Positions 47,727-56,898 of a stretch of 64,000 nt of DNA are shown piece after piece. Origin of the DNA: Streptomyces sp. ISL-1 (GTDB lineage: Bacteria; Actinomycetota; Actinomycetes; Streptomycetales; Streptomycetaceae). Each line of letters begins with the position of its first letter. Within the stretch, counting starts at the first letter, position 1. A program made the position numbers and the translations under genes. The notes beneath the pieces were generated by a model. That model saw only the letters and a program-made list of their open reading frames with translations. It ran no database searches and was not told the DNA's origin. The DNA lies in assembly GCF_018614585.1 (NCBI RefSeq), contig NZ_JAGGOI010000009.1, positions 27,324 to 91,323 of the forward strand, in the 5' to 3' direction.

Positions 47727-50567
47727 TCAGCCGCACAGGCCGGCCGGCCGTTCGCGGGTGACCAGGTCGGTCCAGCCTGTCGTGCCGTCGATCCAGACCA
47801 CCTGCCGGCCGACGACCGCGGCCGGGGAGATCTGCTCGCCGCGGTTGCAGGAGACCCGCTCCCGGCGCGATCCGTCCGTCGTCAGCTGCCACAGCTTGGG
47901 CAGCGACTCGTTGCGAAGCGCCGTGTCGGGCAGCGCGCTGCTCACGGTGACCGCTTCCTCGGAGGCCGTCAGGTCGAAGGGCAGCAGCGCGTTCGGCTTG
48001 GCCTCCGGGCTGATGTCCACCGTGCCGGTGCCGTCCAGGCCCGAGCGGTGCACGCCCATCTGGCCCTGGTCGTTCAGATTCTCGTCCACCAGCCAGAAGA
48101 TGTGCGTCGAGTTGATCCCGCTCTGGCCGAGGCTCTGCGGCTCACCGAGCTGCTCGGCGAGGGTGGCCTTGCCGGTCTTGAGGTCGTAGACCTCGACCCC
48201 CAGCTTGTACTCCTCGGGGGTCGGATACAGCTTGGCGTAGACGAGTTTCCCGTTCTTGATCGCCGGGAGGGCGGTGAGAGTGTCGAAGCCGCCGCCGTCC
48301 ACGAAGGTGGGCTCACGGTCGCCGGGGCGCAGATGGGCCACGTGCCGGTCGCCGAAGATGCCGATGCTCTCGAAGACGACGACGCCGTTCTCCACGCGCA
48401 GCCCGCCGACGTTCGTGGTCGAGGTGTAGAGCTTCTTGACCGGACCGCCGGCGAGCGGCCGGGAGAGGATGTCCAGGCTGGTTGTGCCGTACGCCGCCCA
48501 GACGACCGTCTTGCCGTCGGTCGCCGGGTAGACGTGGTAGCGGCCGTCGTTGGGGCTGATCAGCTTCGGGGCGCCCTTGCCGTCCGTGCGGCCCGCGTAC
48601 ACGGAGTACGGCTCCGAGCCGTCGTCGTTGGACTGCGACACGGTCCACCAGCCGCCGCCCGCCTGGACCCCGGTGCCGCTCGTGTTGATCTTGCCGAGCA
48701 GCTGGTCGGAGTCGACGCCGAGCGCGTCCTCCCAGCCGTCGACGATGCCGTGGGCGTTGAACGAGCGCTTCACCACGGCGAGCTGCTTCGCGGTGACGCC
48801 GAGGTCCTTGGCCGCCGCGAGCACCGCGTTGCGGCCGTCGGTGAAGCCGTCGAGCGGCGTCATGTACTCGGCCAGCGCCTTGTACACGATGCGGTCGGCG
48901 AGTTCCCCGCCCACGTCCTGGCGCAGGTCCCACAGCGCGCCGGAGAAGATGGTGGAGTTGAGGTGCACGCCGCCGTTGTCGGTGCCGAAGGCCACGCCGA
49001 GGAAGTTCTTCGAGGTGGACGCGCCGTCGTTGAGGTTGCGCAGGGCGCAGTCGCGCGGCTTCGTCGTACGGCAGAGATCCTCGCCGATCAGACCGGCGTC
49101 CGGGTCGTCCATGGATGCGCCGGAGACGCCGGTGTCGATCGCGTTGCCGAAGTAATCGGCGAGTGCCTCGTTGAGGGCGCCGGACTGGCCGGCGTAGACG
49201 AGGTTGGCGGTGTTCTCCACGACGCCGTGGGTCATCTCGTGGCCCACCACGTCGAGGTCCGCGGAGAGGGGCTTGTAGTCCTCGTCGCCGCTGCCGTAGA
49301 CCATCTTCTGGCCGTCCCAGAAGGCGTTGACGTACGGACCGCCGAAGAAGGTGACTCCGACCAGGGAGTTGACGGTCATGCCGCGGCCGTCGAGGCTGTC
49401 GCGGGCGTGGTTCGTCTTGAAGTAGTCGTAGACCTTGCCGGCCGCCCAGTGGGCGTCGACCGCGCCGGACTCGGTGGCGTCCTTTCCGAACTCCTTGGCC
49501 GGGTGGCTGAATTCCTTCAGCCCGCTCGGCCAGATGCCGGAGACCTCGCTGACGTCGCGGTCCCGTGCGTCCCAGGTGGTGAGGGTGTTCTTGCTGGTGC
49601 CTCCCATCCGCGACTGGTCGATCAGCATGTACTGGTCGCGGGCGGTGTCGAGCTGGACGTCGAGGTCGACCTTGGCGCCGTCCAGCTTGACGCCGGTGCC
49701 CTTGAGGCCGGCGGCGGGGTCGGCGTCGGCCGCCCGGGCGGACCCAGGCGCGGTCCTGTGCGCGGCGGCGGACGCGGCCGCCTTCTGCGCGGTCAGCGTC
49801 TTGATGCCGCTGAACTGCAGCACCGGGAAGCCGGCGCGGGCGTCGATGTAGACCTGGCGCAGCACCGGTTCGCCGGTGGTGGGGTTCGTGCCGCGTACGG
49901 TCACGTGGTACGCGAGTACGCCCTCGCCGCGCGGGATCACCACGAGGCCGCCGACGGCGCCGGTGAGCGCGGCCGCCTTCGCGGACCTGGCCCCCTTGCC
50001 GCGTACGGCGTCGCCCTTGCTCAGCGTCTTGCCGCCGAGGCGCGCCGCGGTCGCGGCGACCGCGCGGCGCACCGCCGTCTCCTTGCTCAACGTCGCCTTC
50101 GTACCGGTCTTCAGGCCGGTGAAGTACTTGCCGGAGGTGCCCGTGACGACGCGCTCGCCGCCCTTGGACTCCATGCGTACGACGTACTGGCCGCCGAACA
50201 CCGGGATGCCGTGGTGCTTCTGCTGAAGCCTCACGACCTCTTTTGCGCCATTTCTGACGGTCCGCAGCGGCGCGAGATCGCGCCGTGGTTCGGCGATCCG
50301 GTAGCGGCTGTCCTTGGCGTCGAGATGGCCGAGGGCCGCGTCCGCGGGGCTGGCCTTGGCGTCCGCCGCCTCCCGGATTCCGTCGACGAGGGACGGCGTG
50401 GCCGTCTCGGCCCCCGGTATGACATCGGCGGGCGGTGCGGCGGCCGGCGGGGTGACCGCCTGTGCCGGTACCGCGGTGAGCAGCAGCCCGGCTGCTCCGA
50501 GCAGTGCGGCGAGACCGGTCCCCCTGGATATGCCCGGTCTCTGTGTGCTTGTCCTGGCCTTGCGCAC
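47727..50567 (-). CDS. Secreted M4 (thermolysin-like) metallopeptidase with C-terminal propeller-like domain
   Basis: The 946-residue protein begins at GTG 50567, eight bases after GGAGGGG. Signal peptide (about 15-37), an FTP/PepSY-type propeptide (about 60-250), then the catalytic domain with HEMTH at 443-447 and the third zinc ligand Glu467 in GALNEALADYFG. After it come about 300 residues of beta-strands such as YSVYAGRTDGKGAPKLISPNDGRYHVYPA, typical of TolB/propeller-like repeats; this roughly doubles the usual thermolysin size. It is an extracellular protease. A TrmB/LuxR-like regulator is divergent, with a palindrome between. Confidence 0.92.
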   Translation of the reverse strand: MRKARTSTQRPGISRGTGLAALLGAAGLLLTAVPAQAVTPPAAAPPADVIPGAETATPSLVDGIREAADAKASPADAALGHLDAKDSRYRIAEPRRDLAPLRTVRNGAKEVVRLQQKHHGIPVFGGQYVVRMESKGGERVVTGTSGKYFTGLKTGTKATLSKETAVRRAVAATAARLGGKTLSKGDAVRGKGARSAKAAALTGAVGGLVVIPRGEGVLAYHVTVRGTNPTTGEPVLRQVYIDARAGFPVLQFSGIKTLTAQKAAASAAAHRTAPGSARAADADPAAGLKGTGVKLDGAKVDLDVQLDTARDQYMLIDQSRMGGTSKNTLTTWDARDRDVSEVSGIWPSGLKEFSHPAKEFGKDATESGAVDAHWAAGKVYDYFKTNHARDSLDGRGMTVNSLVGVTFFGGPYVNAFWDGQKMVYGSGDEDYKPLSADLDVVGHEMTHGVVENTANLVYAGQSGALNEALADYFGNAIDTGVSGASMDDPDAGLIGEDLCRTTKPRDCALRNLNDGASTSKNFLGVAFGTDNGGVHLNSTIFSGALWDLRQDVGGELADRIVYKALAEYMTPLDGFTDGRNAVLAAAKDLGVTAKQLAVVKRSFNAHGIVDGWEDALGVDSDQLLGKINTSGTGVQAGGGWWTVSQSNDDGSEPYSVYAGRTDGKGAPKLISPNDGRYHVYPATDGKTVVWAAYGTTSLDILSRPLAGGPVKKLYTSTTNVGGLRVENGVVVFESIGIFGDRHVAHLRPGDREPTFVDGGGFDTLTALPAIKNGKLVYAKLYPTPEEYKLGVEVYDLKTGKATLAEQLGEPQSLGQSGINSTHIFWLVDENLNDQGQMGVHRSGLDGTGTVDISPEAKPNALLPFDLTASEEAVTVSSALPDTALRNESLPKLWQLTTDGSRRERVSCNRGEQISPAAVVGRQVVWIDGTTGWTDLVTRERPAGLCG

Positions 50568-50662
50568 AGTTCGTACCCCTCCCACGTGCTGGTCAAGCCG
50601 TAAAGGTGGTCATGGCCATGCAACCGGTGGGACCCCAACCGATCAATGTGGCCAGCGCGTTG

Positions 50663-50684
50663 ACAAGTGGACATGCCCACTTGT
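50663..50684. promoter_or_regulatory. 22-bp near-perfect palindrome in the peptidase/regulator gap
   Basis: ACAAGTGG (50663-50670) and CCACTTGT (50677-50684) are perfect arms; the central CATG extends the symmetry with one mismatched pair. It overlaps a TTGACA at 50660-50665 reading toward the regulator gene, 34 bases before its ATG. It is probably the regulator's operator and could control the peptidase as well as itself. Confidence 0.6.
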
Positions 50685-50717
50685 GTGCCTGGTGAAGGCA
50701 GAGTGAGAATCCGACGC

Positions 50718-51728
50718 ATGAGCGAGGGGGAACTGCACACCCTCGGCCTGGGGGAGGCCGAGGAGCGCGCTTACGAGGCACTGCTCAAGGAACGGGCCGC
50801 CGGGGCCGAGGAGTTGGCACGGGTGCTGGGGCTGCCGCGGGACCGGCTGGACCGGGCGCTCGGCCATCTGGTCGAGCACGGGCTCGCACTGCCCGCGGAC
50901 GGAGACGGCGACGGGCTGCCGCATCCGGCCGCACCGGCAGCCGCGATCCGTACGCTCATCCATCGCCGCCAGGCCGAACTGCACTTACGGTCCGCAGAGT
51001 TGGAACGACTACGAATGGCCGCGGACCAGCTGGCGGGCCGGCTGATGTCCGGGTCACCAAGCGCGCCCGAGGGCGGTATCGAGGTGGTGACGGGCCACCG
51101 GGCGATCAGCGAACGGGCGGAGTATCTGCTGGCGTCGGCCGAACGGGAGGTGGCGATCCTGGACCGCCCGCCGTATGTGAAGGGGCCGCGGGACGGCAGC
51201 GCCACGCAGCCCGGCCTCGGCATCGAGGCGCTCCTCGACCGGGGCGTGGAGGTGCGGACCGTCCTGGACCGGGACGGGCTCGCCCGCCCCGGCCGGATGC
51301 GCTCGGTGAGCTGCCTCGTCGAACGGGGCCTTCGGGCGCGGGTGGCGACGGCCGTCCCCACCAAACTGATCGCGGTGGACCGCCGGATCACCCTGCTCCC
51401 GCCGACCGACGCGACGGACCCGACGGCCTCGGCGCTGGTGATCGGCGACTCGCTGCTGCGCAACGCGCTGGTGCCGCTGTTCGAGACGGTCTGGGACCGT
51501 GCCACGCCGCTGGGCGGTTCGGCCGGGGCGTGCGCGGCGCTGCCGTACGCCCAGAAGGAATTGCTCGGCCTGCTGGCGGCGGGCCTCAAGGACGAGGCGA
51601 TCGCCCGCCGCATGGGCGTCCATGTCCACACGGCCCGCCGCAGGATCAGCCGCCTGCTGGAGACACTGGGCGCTGAGACGCGGTTCCAGGCGGGGGCGCA
51701 GGCGACATTGCGGGGCTGGCTGGACTGA
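50718..51728 (+). CDS. Regulator with TrmB-like N-terminus and LuxR-type C-terminal HTH
   Basis: The 336-residue protein has an N-terminal winged helix (GLGEAEERAYEALLKERAAGAEELARVLGLPRDRLDRALGHLVEHGLA), a central domain like the effector part of TrmB proteins, with ERAEYLLASAEREVAILDRPPY, and a C-terminal LuxR-like HTH (KELLGLLAAGLKDEAIARRMGVHVHTARRRISRLLETLG). Two DNA-binding domains in one chain are typical of a streptomycete family. It is divergent from the M4 peptidase gene and likely controls it through the palindrome between them. Confidence 0.8.
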   Translation: MSEGELHTLGLGEAEERAYEALLKERAAGAEELARVLGLPRDRLDRALGHLVEHGLALPADGDGDGLPHPAAPAAAIRTLIHRRQAELHLRSAELERLRMAADQLAGRLMSGSPSAPEGGIEVVTGHRAISERAEYLLASAEREVAILDRPPYVKGPRDGSATQPGLGIEALLDRGVEVRTVLDRDGLARPGRMRSVSCLVERGLRARVATAVPTKLIAVDRRITLLPPTDATDPTASALVIGDSLLRNALVPLFETVWDRATPLGGSAGACAALPYAQKELLGLLAAGLKDEAIARRMGVHVHTARRRISRLLETLGAETRFQAGAQATLRGWLD

Positions 51729-51754
51729 GAGCCACGAGCGGGCAGGATGTCCGG

Positions 51755-52642
51755 ATGAAGTGGCACAGCCGTACGAGCAGAACCAACGGCACGATCAGAG
51801 GGCTGATATGGCCCGCCGTGGCCGTGCTGACCGCCGCGACCGCGTGCGCCGCACCCGCCTCTTCCGCCACCTCGCCCAAGGCCACCGCGGCGGACCGGTC
51901 GGCCGGGGCGCGGGCCGTCGCCCCCGCGCCGCGGACCTCCGCGACCGCCTTCGGCGGAGCCTCTTCCGTCGGGGTGCTGATCGATCCGGACGGCGAGCAC
52001 TTCTGCACCGCGAGCGTCGTGGCCAGCCCCAAGGGCAATGTCATAGCCACCGCCGCGCACTGCATCCAGGACTCGGGCAGCGCGGACGCCTACCTGCCGG
52101 GCGACCTGGAGTTCGCGCCCGGATTCTCGGGCAGGGGCAAGGGAACGTATCCGTACGGACGCTGGAAGGTCGGCGCCATCCACCTCGACAAGCGCTGGAC
52201 GGAGGGCGACGACGACGCGGACGCCGCCGACTACGCCTTCCTCGTCCTGAAGCCGGACGCGAAGGGCCGTCAGGTGCAGCAGGCCGTCGGCGCCGCCACC
52301 CCCGACTGGGCCTCACCGCCCGACCGCCGCGTCACTGTCGTCGGGTATCCGAACCGGGCCCACAACCCCACCAACCGCCCCGTCGCCTGCACCACCGACA
52401 CCCGCCCCGACCCGGATCTGCCGCAGACGCTGCTCATGGAGTGCGCGGGCTTCTGGGAAGGCACCAGCGGCGGGCCCTGGCTCGCCGACTACCGGGACGC
52501 CAGGCACCAGGGCAGGCTCATCGGCGTGCTGAGCGGCGGCGACACGGACAGCGAGTCGACGGCCGCGCTCTTCGACGACCGTGCCCGCGCGCTGTACGAC
52601 GAGGCCGCGGCCGGACAACGCGAAGGCCCGGCGGTGCCGTAG
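51755..52642 (+). CDS. Secreted trypsin-like serine protease
   Basis: The 295-residue protein has a signal sequence with Cys31 near its end (TAATACAAP), though the lipobox is not canonical. The chymotrypsin-fold triad is His102 in ATAAHC, Asp159 in DAADYAFLVL and Ser238 in EGTSGGPW. It should cleave proteins outside the cell. The ATG is 27 bases after the regulator stop on the same strand, so the two may be co-transcribed. Its last codons and TAG stop lie inside the first of two tandem terminator hairpins. Confidence 0.88.
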   Translation: MKWHSRTSRTNGTIRGLIWPAVAVLTAATACAAPASSATSPKATAADRSAGARAVAPAPRTSATAFGGASSVGVLIDPDGEHFCTASVVASPKGNVIATAAHCIQDSGSADAYLPGDLEFAPGFSGRGKGTYPYGRWKVGAIHLDKRWTEGDDDADAADYAFLVLKPDAKGRQVQQAVGAATPDWASPPDRRVTVVGYPNRAHNPTNRPVACTTDTRPDPDLPQTLLMECAGFWEGTSGGPWLADYRDARHQGRLIGVLSGGDTDSESTAALFDDRARALYDEAAAGQREGPAVP

Positions 52643-52690
52643 CACCGCCGGGACAACGCGAAGGCCCGGCGGTGCCGTAGCACCGCCGGG
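52613..52690. terminator. Tandemly duplicated terminator hairpin (38-bp period)
   Basis: The stem CCCGGCGGTGC-CGTA-GCACCGCCGGG occurs twice, at 52627-52652 and 52665-52690, within a 38-bp unit that is repeated head to tail. The first copy contains the serine protease stop codon. The pair lies between the convergent protease and lon genes and would stop transcripts from both sides. Confidence 0.8.
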
Positions 52691-52707
52691 CCCACAGCTC
52701 ACCCCGC

Positions 52708-55129
52708 TCAGGCCGCGGCGGCCACCGCAACCTGTGCCGGGGAGAGCGCGATCTCCAGCACCTGGCGGACATCCGTCACCGGGTGCACCTGAAGCTTGTC
52801 GAGGATCTCCGCCGGGACGTCGTCCAGGTCCGCCTCGTTCCGCTTGGGGATCACGACCGTCGAGATGCCCGCCCGGTGCGCGGCCAGCAGCTTCTGCTTC
52901 AGCCCGCCGATTGGCAGGACACGGCCGGTCAGCGAGACCTCGCCGGTCATGGCGACGTCCGTACGGACCTGACGGCCGCTCAGCAGCGACGCGAGCGCCG
53001 TCGTCATCGTGATGCCCGCGCTCGGCCCGTCCTTGGGCACCGCGCCCGCCGGGAAGTGGATGTGCACGCCCCGGTCCTTCAGGTCGGCGACCGGAAGTTC
53101 CAGTTCGGCCCCGTGCGAGCGGAGGAAGGAGAGGGCGATCTGCGCGGACTCCTTCATCACGTCGCCGAGCTGACCGGTGAGGGTCAGTCCCGCCGCGCCC
53201 GTCTCCGGGTCGGCCAGCGACGCCTCGACGAACAGGACGTCGCCGCCCGCGCCGGTGACCGCGAGGCCGGTGGCCACGCCGGGCACGGCCGTCCGGCGCT
53301 CGGCCGGGTCCTGCGCGGACTCGGGGACGTGGTGCGGCCGTCCGACCAGGCCGCGCAGCTGCTCGGCGCCGACCGTGAACGGCAGCTCTCGCTCGCCCAG
53401 TTCGTGCTGGGCCGCCACCTTGCGCAGCAGCCGGGCCACCGACCGCTCGAGGTTACGGACGCCCGCCTCCCGGGTGTACTCACCCGCGAGCTTGCGCAGC
53501 GCCGAGTCCTCCAGAACGACTTCGCCGGGCTCGAGGCCCGCCCGCTCCAGCTGGCGCGGGCAGCAGGTGGTCCCGGGCGATGACGACCTTCTCGTCCTCG
53601 GTGTAGCCGTCCAGCCTGACCAGCTCCATGCGGTCGAGCAGGGCCTCCGGGATGGACTCCAGGACGTTCGCCGTGGCGAGGAACACCACGTCGGACAGGT
53701 CGAGTTCGACCTCCAGGTAGTGGTCGCGGAAGGTGTGGTTCTGCGCCGGGTCGAGGACTTCGAGCAGCGCGGCCGCCGGGTCGCCCCGGAAGTCCGAGCC
53801 GACCTTGTCGATCTCGTCGAGCAGGACGACCGGGTTCATCGAACCGGCCTCCTTGATCGCCCGCACGATGCGGCCGGGGAGAGCACCCACGTACGTACGC
53901 CGGTGTCCGCGGATCTCCGCCTCGTCCCGTACGCCGCCGAGCGCGACCCGGACGAACTTCCGTCCCATCGCGTGCGCGACGGACTCTCCGAGCGAGGTCT
54001 TGCCGACGCCTGGCGGGCCGACGAGCGCCAGGACCGCGCCCCCGCGCCGTCCGCCGACGACGCCGAGCCCACGGTCGGCGCGGCGCTTGCGCACCGCCAG
54101 GTATTCGGTGATCCGTTCCTTCACGTCCTGCAGGCCGGAGTGCTCGGCGTCCAGGATCGCCTTGGCGCCCTGGATGTCGTGCCCGGCCGCGCTGTCATCA
54201 GTTCGTTCGTTCCAGGGCAGTTCGAGGACGGTGTCGAGCCAGGTGCGGATCCAGGAGCCCTCGGGGCTCTGGTCGCTCGACCGCTCCAGCTTCTCGACCT
54301 CCTTGAGCGCTGCCTCGCGCACCTTCTCGGGCAGGTCTGCGGCCTCGACGCGGGTCCGGTAGTCGTCGGACTCGTCCGCGGCGTCGGTGGCCCCGCCGTT
54401 GAGCTCGCGCAGCTCCTTGCGTACGGCTTCGAGCTGGCGGCGCAGCAGGAACTCGCGCTGCTGCTTGTCGACGCCCTCCTGGACGTCCTTGGCGATGGAC
54501 TCGGCGACGTCCTGCTCGGCGAGGTGCTCACGCAGCTGCTCGGTGGCGAGCTTGAGACGGGCCACCGGGTCGGCGGTCTCCAGCAGTTCGATCTTCTGGG
54601 CGGTGGTCAGGAAGGGGGAGTAGCCGGAGTTGTCGGCCAGCTGCGAGATGTCGTCGATCTGCTGGACGCGGTCGACGACCTGCCATGCGCCGCGCTTCTT
54701 CAGCCAGTCGGTGGCGAGCGCCTTGTACTCCTTGACCAGCTCGGTGACCGAGCCGGGCAGCGGGTCGGGCGCGCTCTCCTCGACGCGCGAACCCTCGACC
54801 CAGAGCGCGCGGCCCGGGCCCGTGGTGCCGGCGCCGATCTTCACACGGCCGCGGCCGCGGATGAGCGCGCCGGGGTCTCCGTCGGAGAGCCGGCCGACCT
54901 GCTCGACAGTTCCGAGCACGCCGGTGGCGGCGTACGCACCATCGACACGCGGAACAAGCAGCACGGTCGGCTTGCTTGCACCGCTGGAAGGCGCGGCAGC
55001 CTGGGCGGCCTCCACCGCGGCCCGTACGTCGGTGTCCGACAGGTCGAGCGGCACCACCATTCCGGGCAGCACGACCTCGTCGTCGAGCGGCAGCACAGGC
55101 AGGGTGAGCGGTGTGGACGTCGAAGCCAT
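52708..55129 (-). pseudogene. lon: ATP-dependent protease Lon, interrupted by a one-base frameshift
   Basis: Start ATG 55129 (AAGGGGAG before it). The first frame encodes the LAN N-domain, coiled coil, Walker A GPPGVGKTS at 371-379 and Walker B VVLLDEIDK at 434-442, then loses homology after ARDHLLP (residue 524) and stops at 53480. The true continuation, RQLERAGLEPGEVVLED and onward, is in the next frame and runs to 52708 with the catalytic Ser in KDGPSAGITM and Lys in GGLKQKLLAA. One extra base at about 53554-53557 explains it, and the total of 2422 bases is 807 codons plus one base. It is either a real mutation or a sequencing error. HspR- and ClgR-like boxes precede it. Confidence 0.88.
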
Positions 55130-55150
55130 GATCTCCCCTTAGGCAGTCAA

Positions 55151-55171
55151 GTTGAGCTGTATGGACTCAAT
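55151..55171. promoter_or_regulatory. HAIR-like HspR operator upstream of lon
   Basis: On the minus strand the site reads aTTGAGT-N7-gCTCAAc, matching the HspR inverted repeat CTTGAGT-N7-ACTCAAG at 11 of 14 arm positions with the exact seven-base spacer. It lies 22-42 bases upstream of the lon ATG, where a repressor would block transcription. HspR control of lon is known in streptomycetes. Confidence 0.72.
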
Positions 55172-55203
55172 GCACAGCGCCGCGGAGATGTTCCCAGGAG
55201 AGT

Positions 55204-55220
55204 GTTCGCTGTCAGCGATC
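55204..55220. promoter_or_regulatory. ClgR-like box upstream of lon
   Basis: GTTCGCT-GTC-AGCGATC is a 7-3-7 inverted repeat with one mismatch. It fits the GTTCGC...GCG pattern recognised by ClgR, an activator of clp and lon genes in streptomycetes. It sits about 75 bases upstream of the lon start, beyond the HAIR-like site, as expected for an activator. Confidence 0.65.
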
Positions 55221-55256
55221 GGCTTTCGTGCCTGGTCAGGGGGTGCACGAGGAGGC

Positions 55257-56102
55257 TCAGCGGTCGCGGAGCGCGAACCCGTTCCGCCACCGCGCCCAGC
55301 GGCGCACCGCGGGCCAGCAGGCGATGCCGGCCAGCAGGGCAAGCGGATGGCCCCAGTTGGTGAGCGGGTCCGCGAAGGCGAGCAGGTCCTGGAGGAGCAT
55401 CAAGGAGACGAAGCCGAGCAGCGTCGCGCGCAGCAACGGGCCGAACAGCCCGGCAAGGGCGCCGATGCTCGCCATCAGGCCGAAGCTGATGCCGTAGTCG
55501 AGGCGGTGCAGCGAGGTGGCGGGCAGATGTCCGGCCACCACCGAGACCCCGACCGGGATTTCGGTGGCCAGCGTCGCCCCGACATGCCCGGCCAGGAAGA
55601 CGCCGGCGGTGCGCCAGCCTCCGATGCGGCGCTCGAGCGCGGTGAGAGTGAAGAAGAAGGCGATGGCGTACGGGCCGAGCGGGTCGCCCGCGACCCACAG
55701 CGCGCTGGCGCCGAGAACGAGCAGCGGCCTGTCCATCAGATGGGCAACATCGGTGCTGGAGCTGCGGAGCAGCGTGGAGACGGTGTCCGGGTCGCCGTGC
55801 TGCACGAAGAGCGAGGTGGCGATCAGAACGAGGACGTAGCAGAAGGTGAACGGTGTCCCGGTGGGCGTGGGCAGCAGCTGGAGCGCGCGCCGCCAGACCG
55901 GGAGACCCACGGGCGGGGCGGGCGCCGCTGTGGACGTCACGGCCGGTGCGACGCCTGGCACGACAGCTGGTGCGACGGGAGCCGGCGGGACGGGAGCCGT
56001 GACGCGAGCCGTGACGACCGGTGCGGGTGGTGTCCGCTGGGTCGGGACGGCGTTCAGCAGTTCCTGGCCCGTGGCCGGGTCGCGTGTCGACGGCCGATGC
56101 AC
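55257..56102 (-). CDS. Rhomboid-like integral membrane protein
   Basis: The 281-residue protein starts with GTG 56102 (AAGGGAG nine bases before). A Pro/Ala-rich cytosolic N-terminus of about 65 residues is followed by six or so membrane helices. The segment AGHVGATLATEIPV and the YGISFGLMASIGALAGL helix resemble rhomboid proteases, but the GxSG serine motif and a clear catalytic His are not present in usual form. It may be an inactive rhomboid or a distant relative. It stands alone upstream of lon on the same strand. Confidence 0.65.
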   Translation of the reverse strand: MHRPSTRDPATGQELLNAVPTQRTPPAPVVTARVTAPVPPAPVAPAVVPGVAPAVTSTAAPAPPVGLPVWRRALQLLPTPTGTPFTFCYVLVLIATSLFVQHGDPDTVSTLLRSSSTDVAHLMDRPLLVLGASALWVAGDPLGPYAIAFFFTLTALERRIGGWRTAGVFLAGHVGATLATEIPVGVSVVAGHLPATSLHRLDYGISFGLMASIGALAGLFGPLLRATLLGFVSLMLLQDLLAFADPLTNWGHPLALLAGIACWPAVRRWARWRNGFALRDR

Positions 56103-56313
56103 CGGGTGAGGCTCCCTTCGTCAAGCCCCCGAACAGACCCCACCCAACGCGATCACCATCACACCCGTCTATGACGTGCGCCACACGGGGCAACCTTCAC
56201 AGGTTTCCGTGCGTCGCGAACACGTCGGGTCCTGGCGAGCGGGCAGTGGGCCACCTGTGAATCGGCCGTGAACCGGCAGCGCACCCGCGAGCGATAGAGA
56301 GGGCGTGAGACTG

Positions 56314-56898
56314 ATGCGCCCCACGGGGGGAGACCAGGACGACGACGCGGTGCTGCTGCGTGCCGTCGCGCGCGGGGACACGGAAGCGCTGGCCGCGCTC
56401 TACGACCGGCACGCCGGCTGGCTGCACGCCCGTCTGACGCGCCGCTGCGCGGACCCGGAGACGGTACGAGAAGTGCTCCAGGACACCTTCGTCACGGCGT
56501 GGCGGTCCGCCGCCTCGCACCGCAGCGGCGAGGCCGGCGGCTGGCTGTGGGTGATCGCCGCGCGGCGGCTGGTCGACGCGCAGCGGGCACGGGCCCGCGA
56601 AGCCCGCGCGGACCGGGTCCTCCACGAGCCCGCCACGGCCACGCCCTCCGCGGAGGAGAGGGTGCTGGCCGGTCTGGAGTACGGGGACGTGGGCGCCGCA
56701 CTCGACCGGATCTCGCCGGAGCTGCGGGAGGTACTGCGCGCCACCGTCATCGACGGGCTGACGACACGCGAGACCGCGCGGCTGCTTGGCATACCGGAGG
56801 GCACGGTCAAGACCCGGGCGTTGCGTGCCCGCCGCGAGCTGCGTGCCGCGCTGGCTCAACTGGCGCCCGACACAAATGCGTTGGGAGGCACGGCGTGA
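56314..56898 (+). CDS. ECF-type RNA polymerase sigma factor
   Basis: The 194-residue protein has region 2 (ALAALYDRHAGWLHARLTRRCADPETVREVLQDTFVTAWR, about 25-65) and region 4 (ISPELREVLRATVIDGLTTRETARLLGIPEGTVKTRALRARREL, about 135-178), joined by a short linker, as in ECF sigma factors. ATG 56314 is ten bases after GAGAGGG; the GTG at 56305 is too near it. It opens a five-gene operon in which each start overlaps or nearly overlaps the previous stop. The next gene encodes its probable anti-sigma or sensor. Confidence 0.92.
   Translation: MRPTGGDQDDDAVLLRAVARGDTEALAALYDRHAGWLHARLTRRCADPETVREVLQDTFVTAWRSAASHRSGEAGGWLWVIAARRLVDAQRARAREARADRVLHEPATATPSAEERVLAGLEYGDVGAALDRISPELREVLRATVIDGLTTRETARLLGIPEGTVKTRALRARRELRAALAQLAPDTNALGGTA

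Noticed and set aside
46203..50603. A 1466-codon open frame on the plus strand across the lysozyme, pentapeptide and M4 genes
   Set aside because: It is antisense or out of frame to three clearly recognisable genes and has low-complexity, Arg/Gly/Val-biased composition typical of GC-rich shadow frames.
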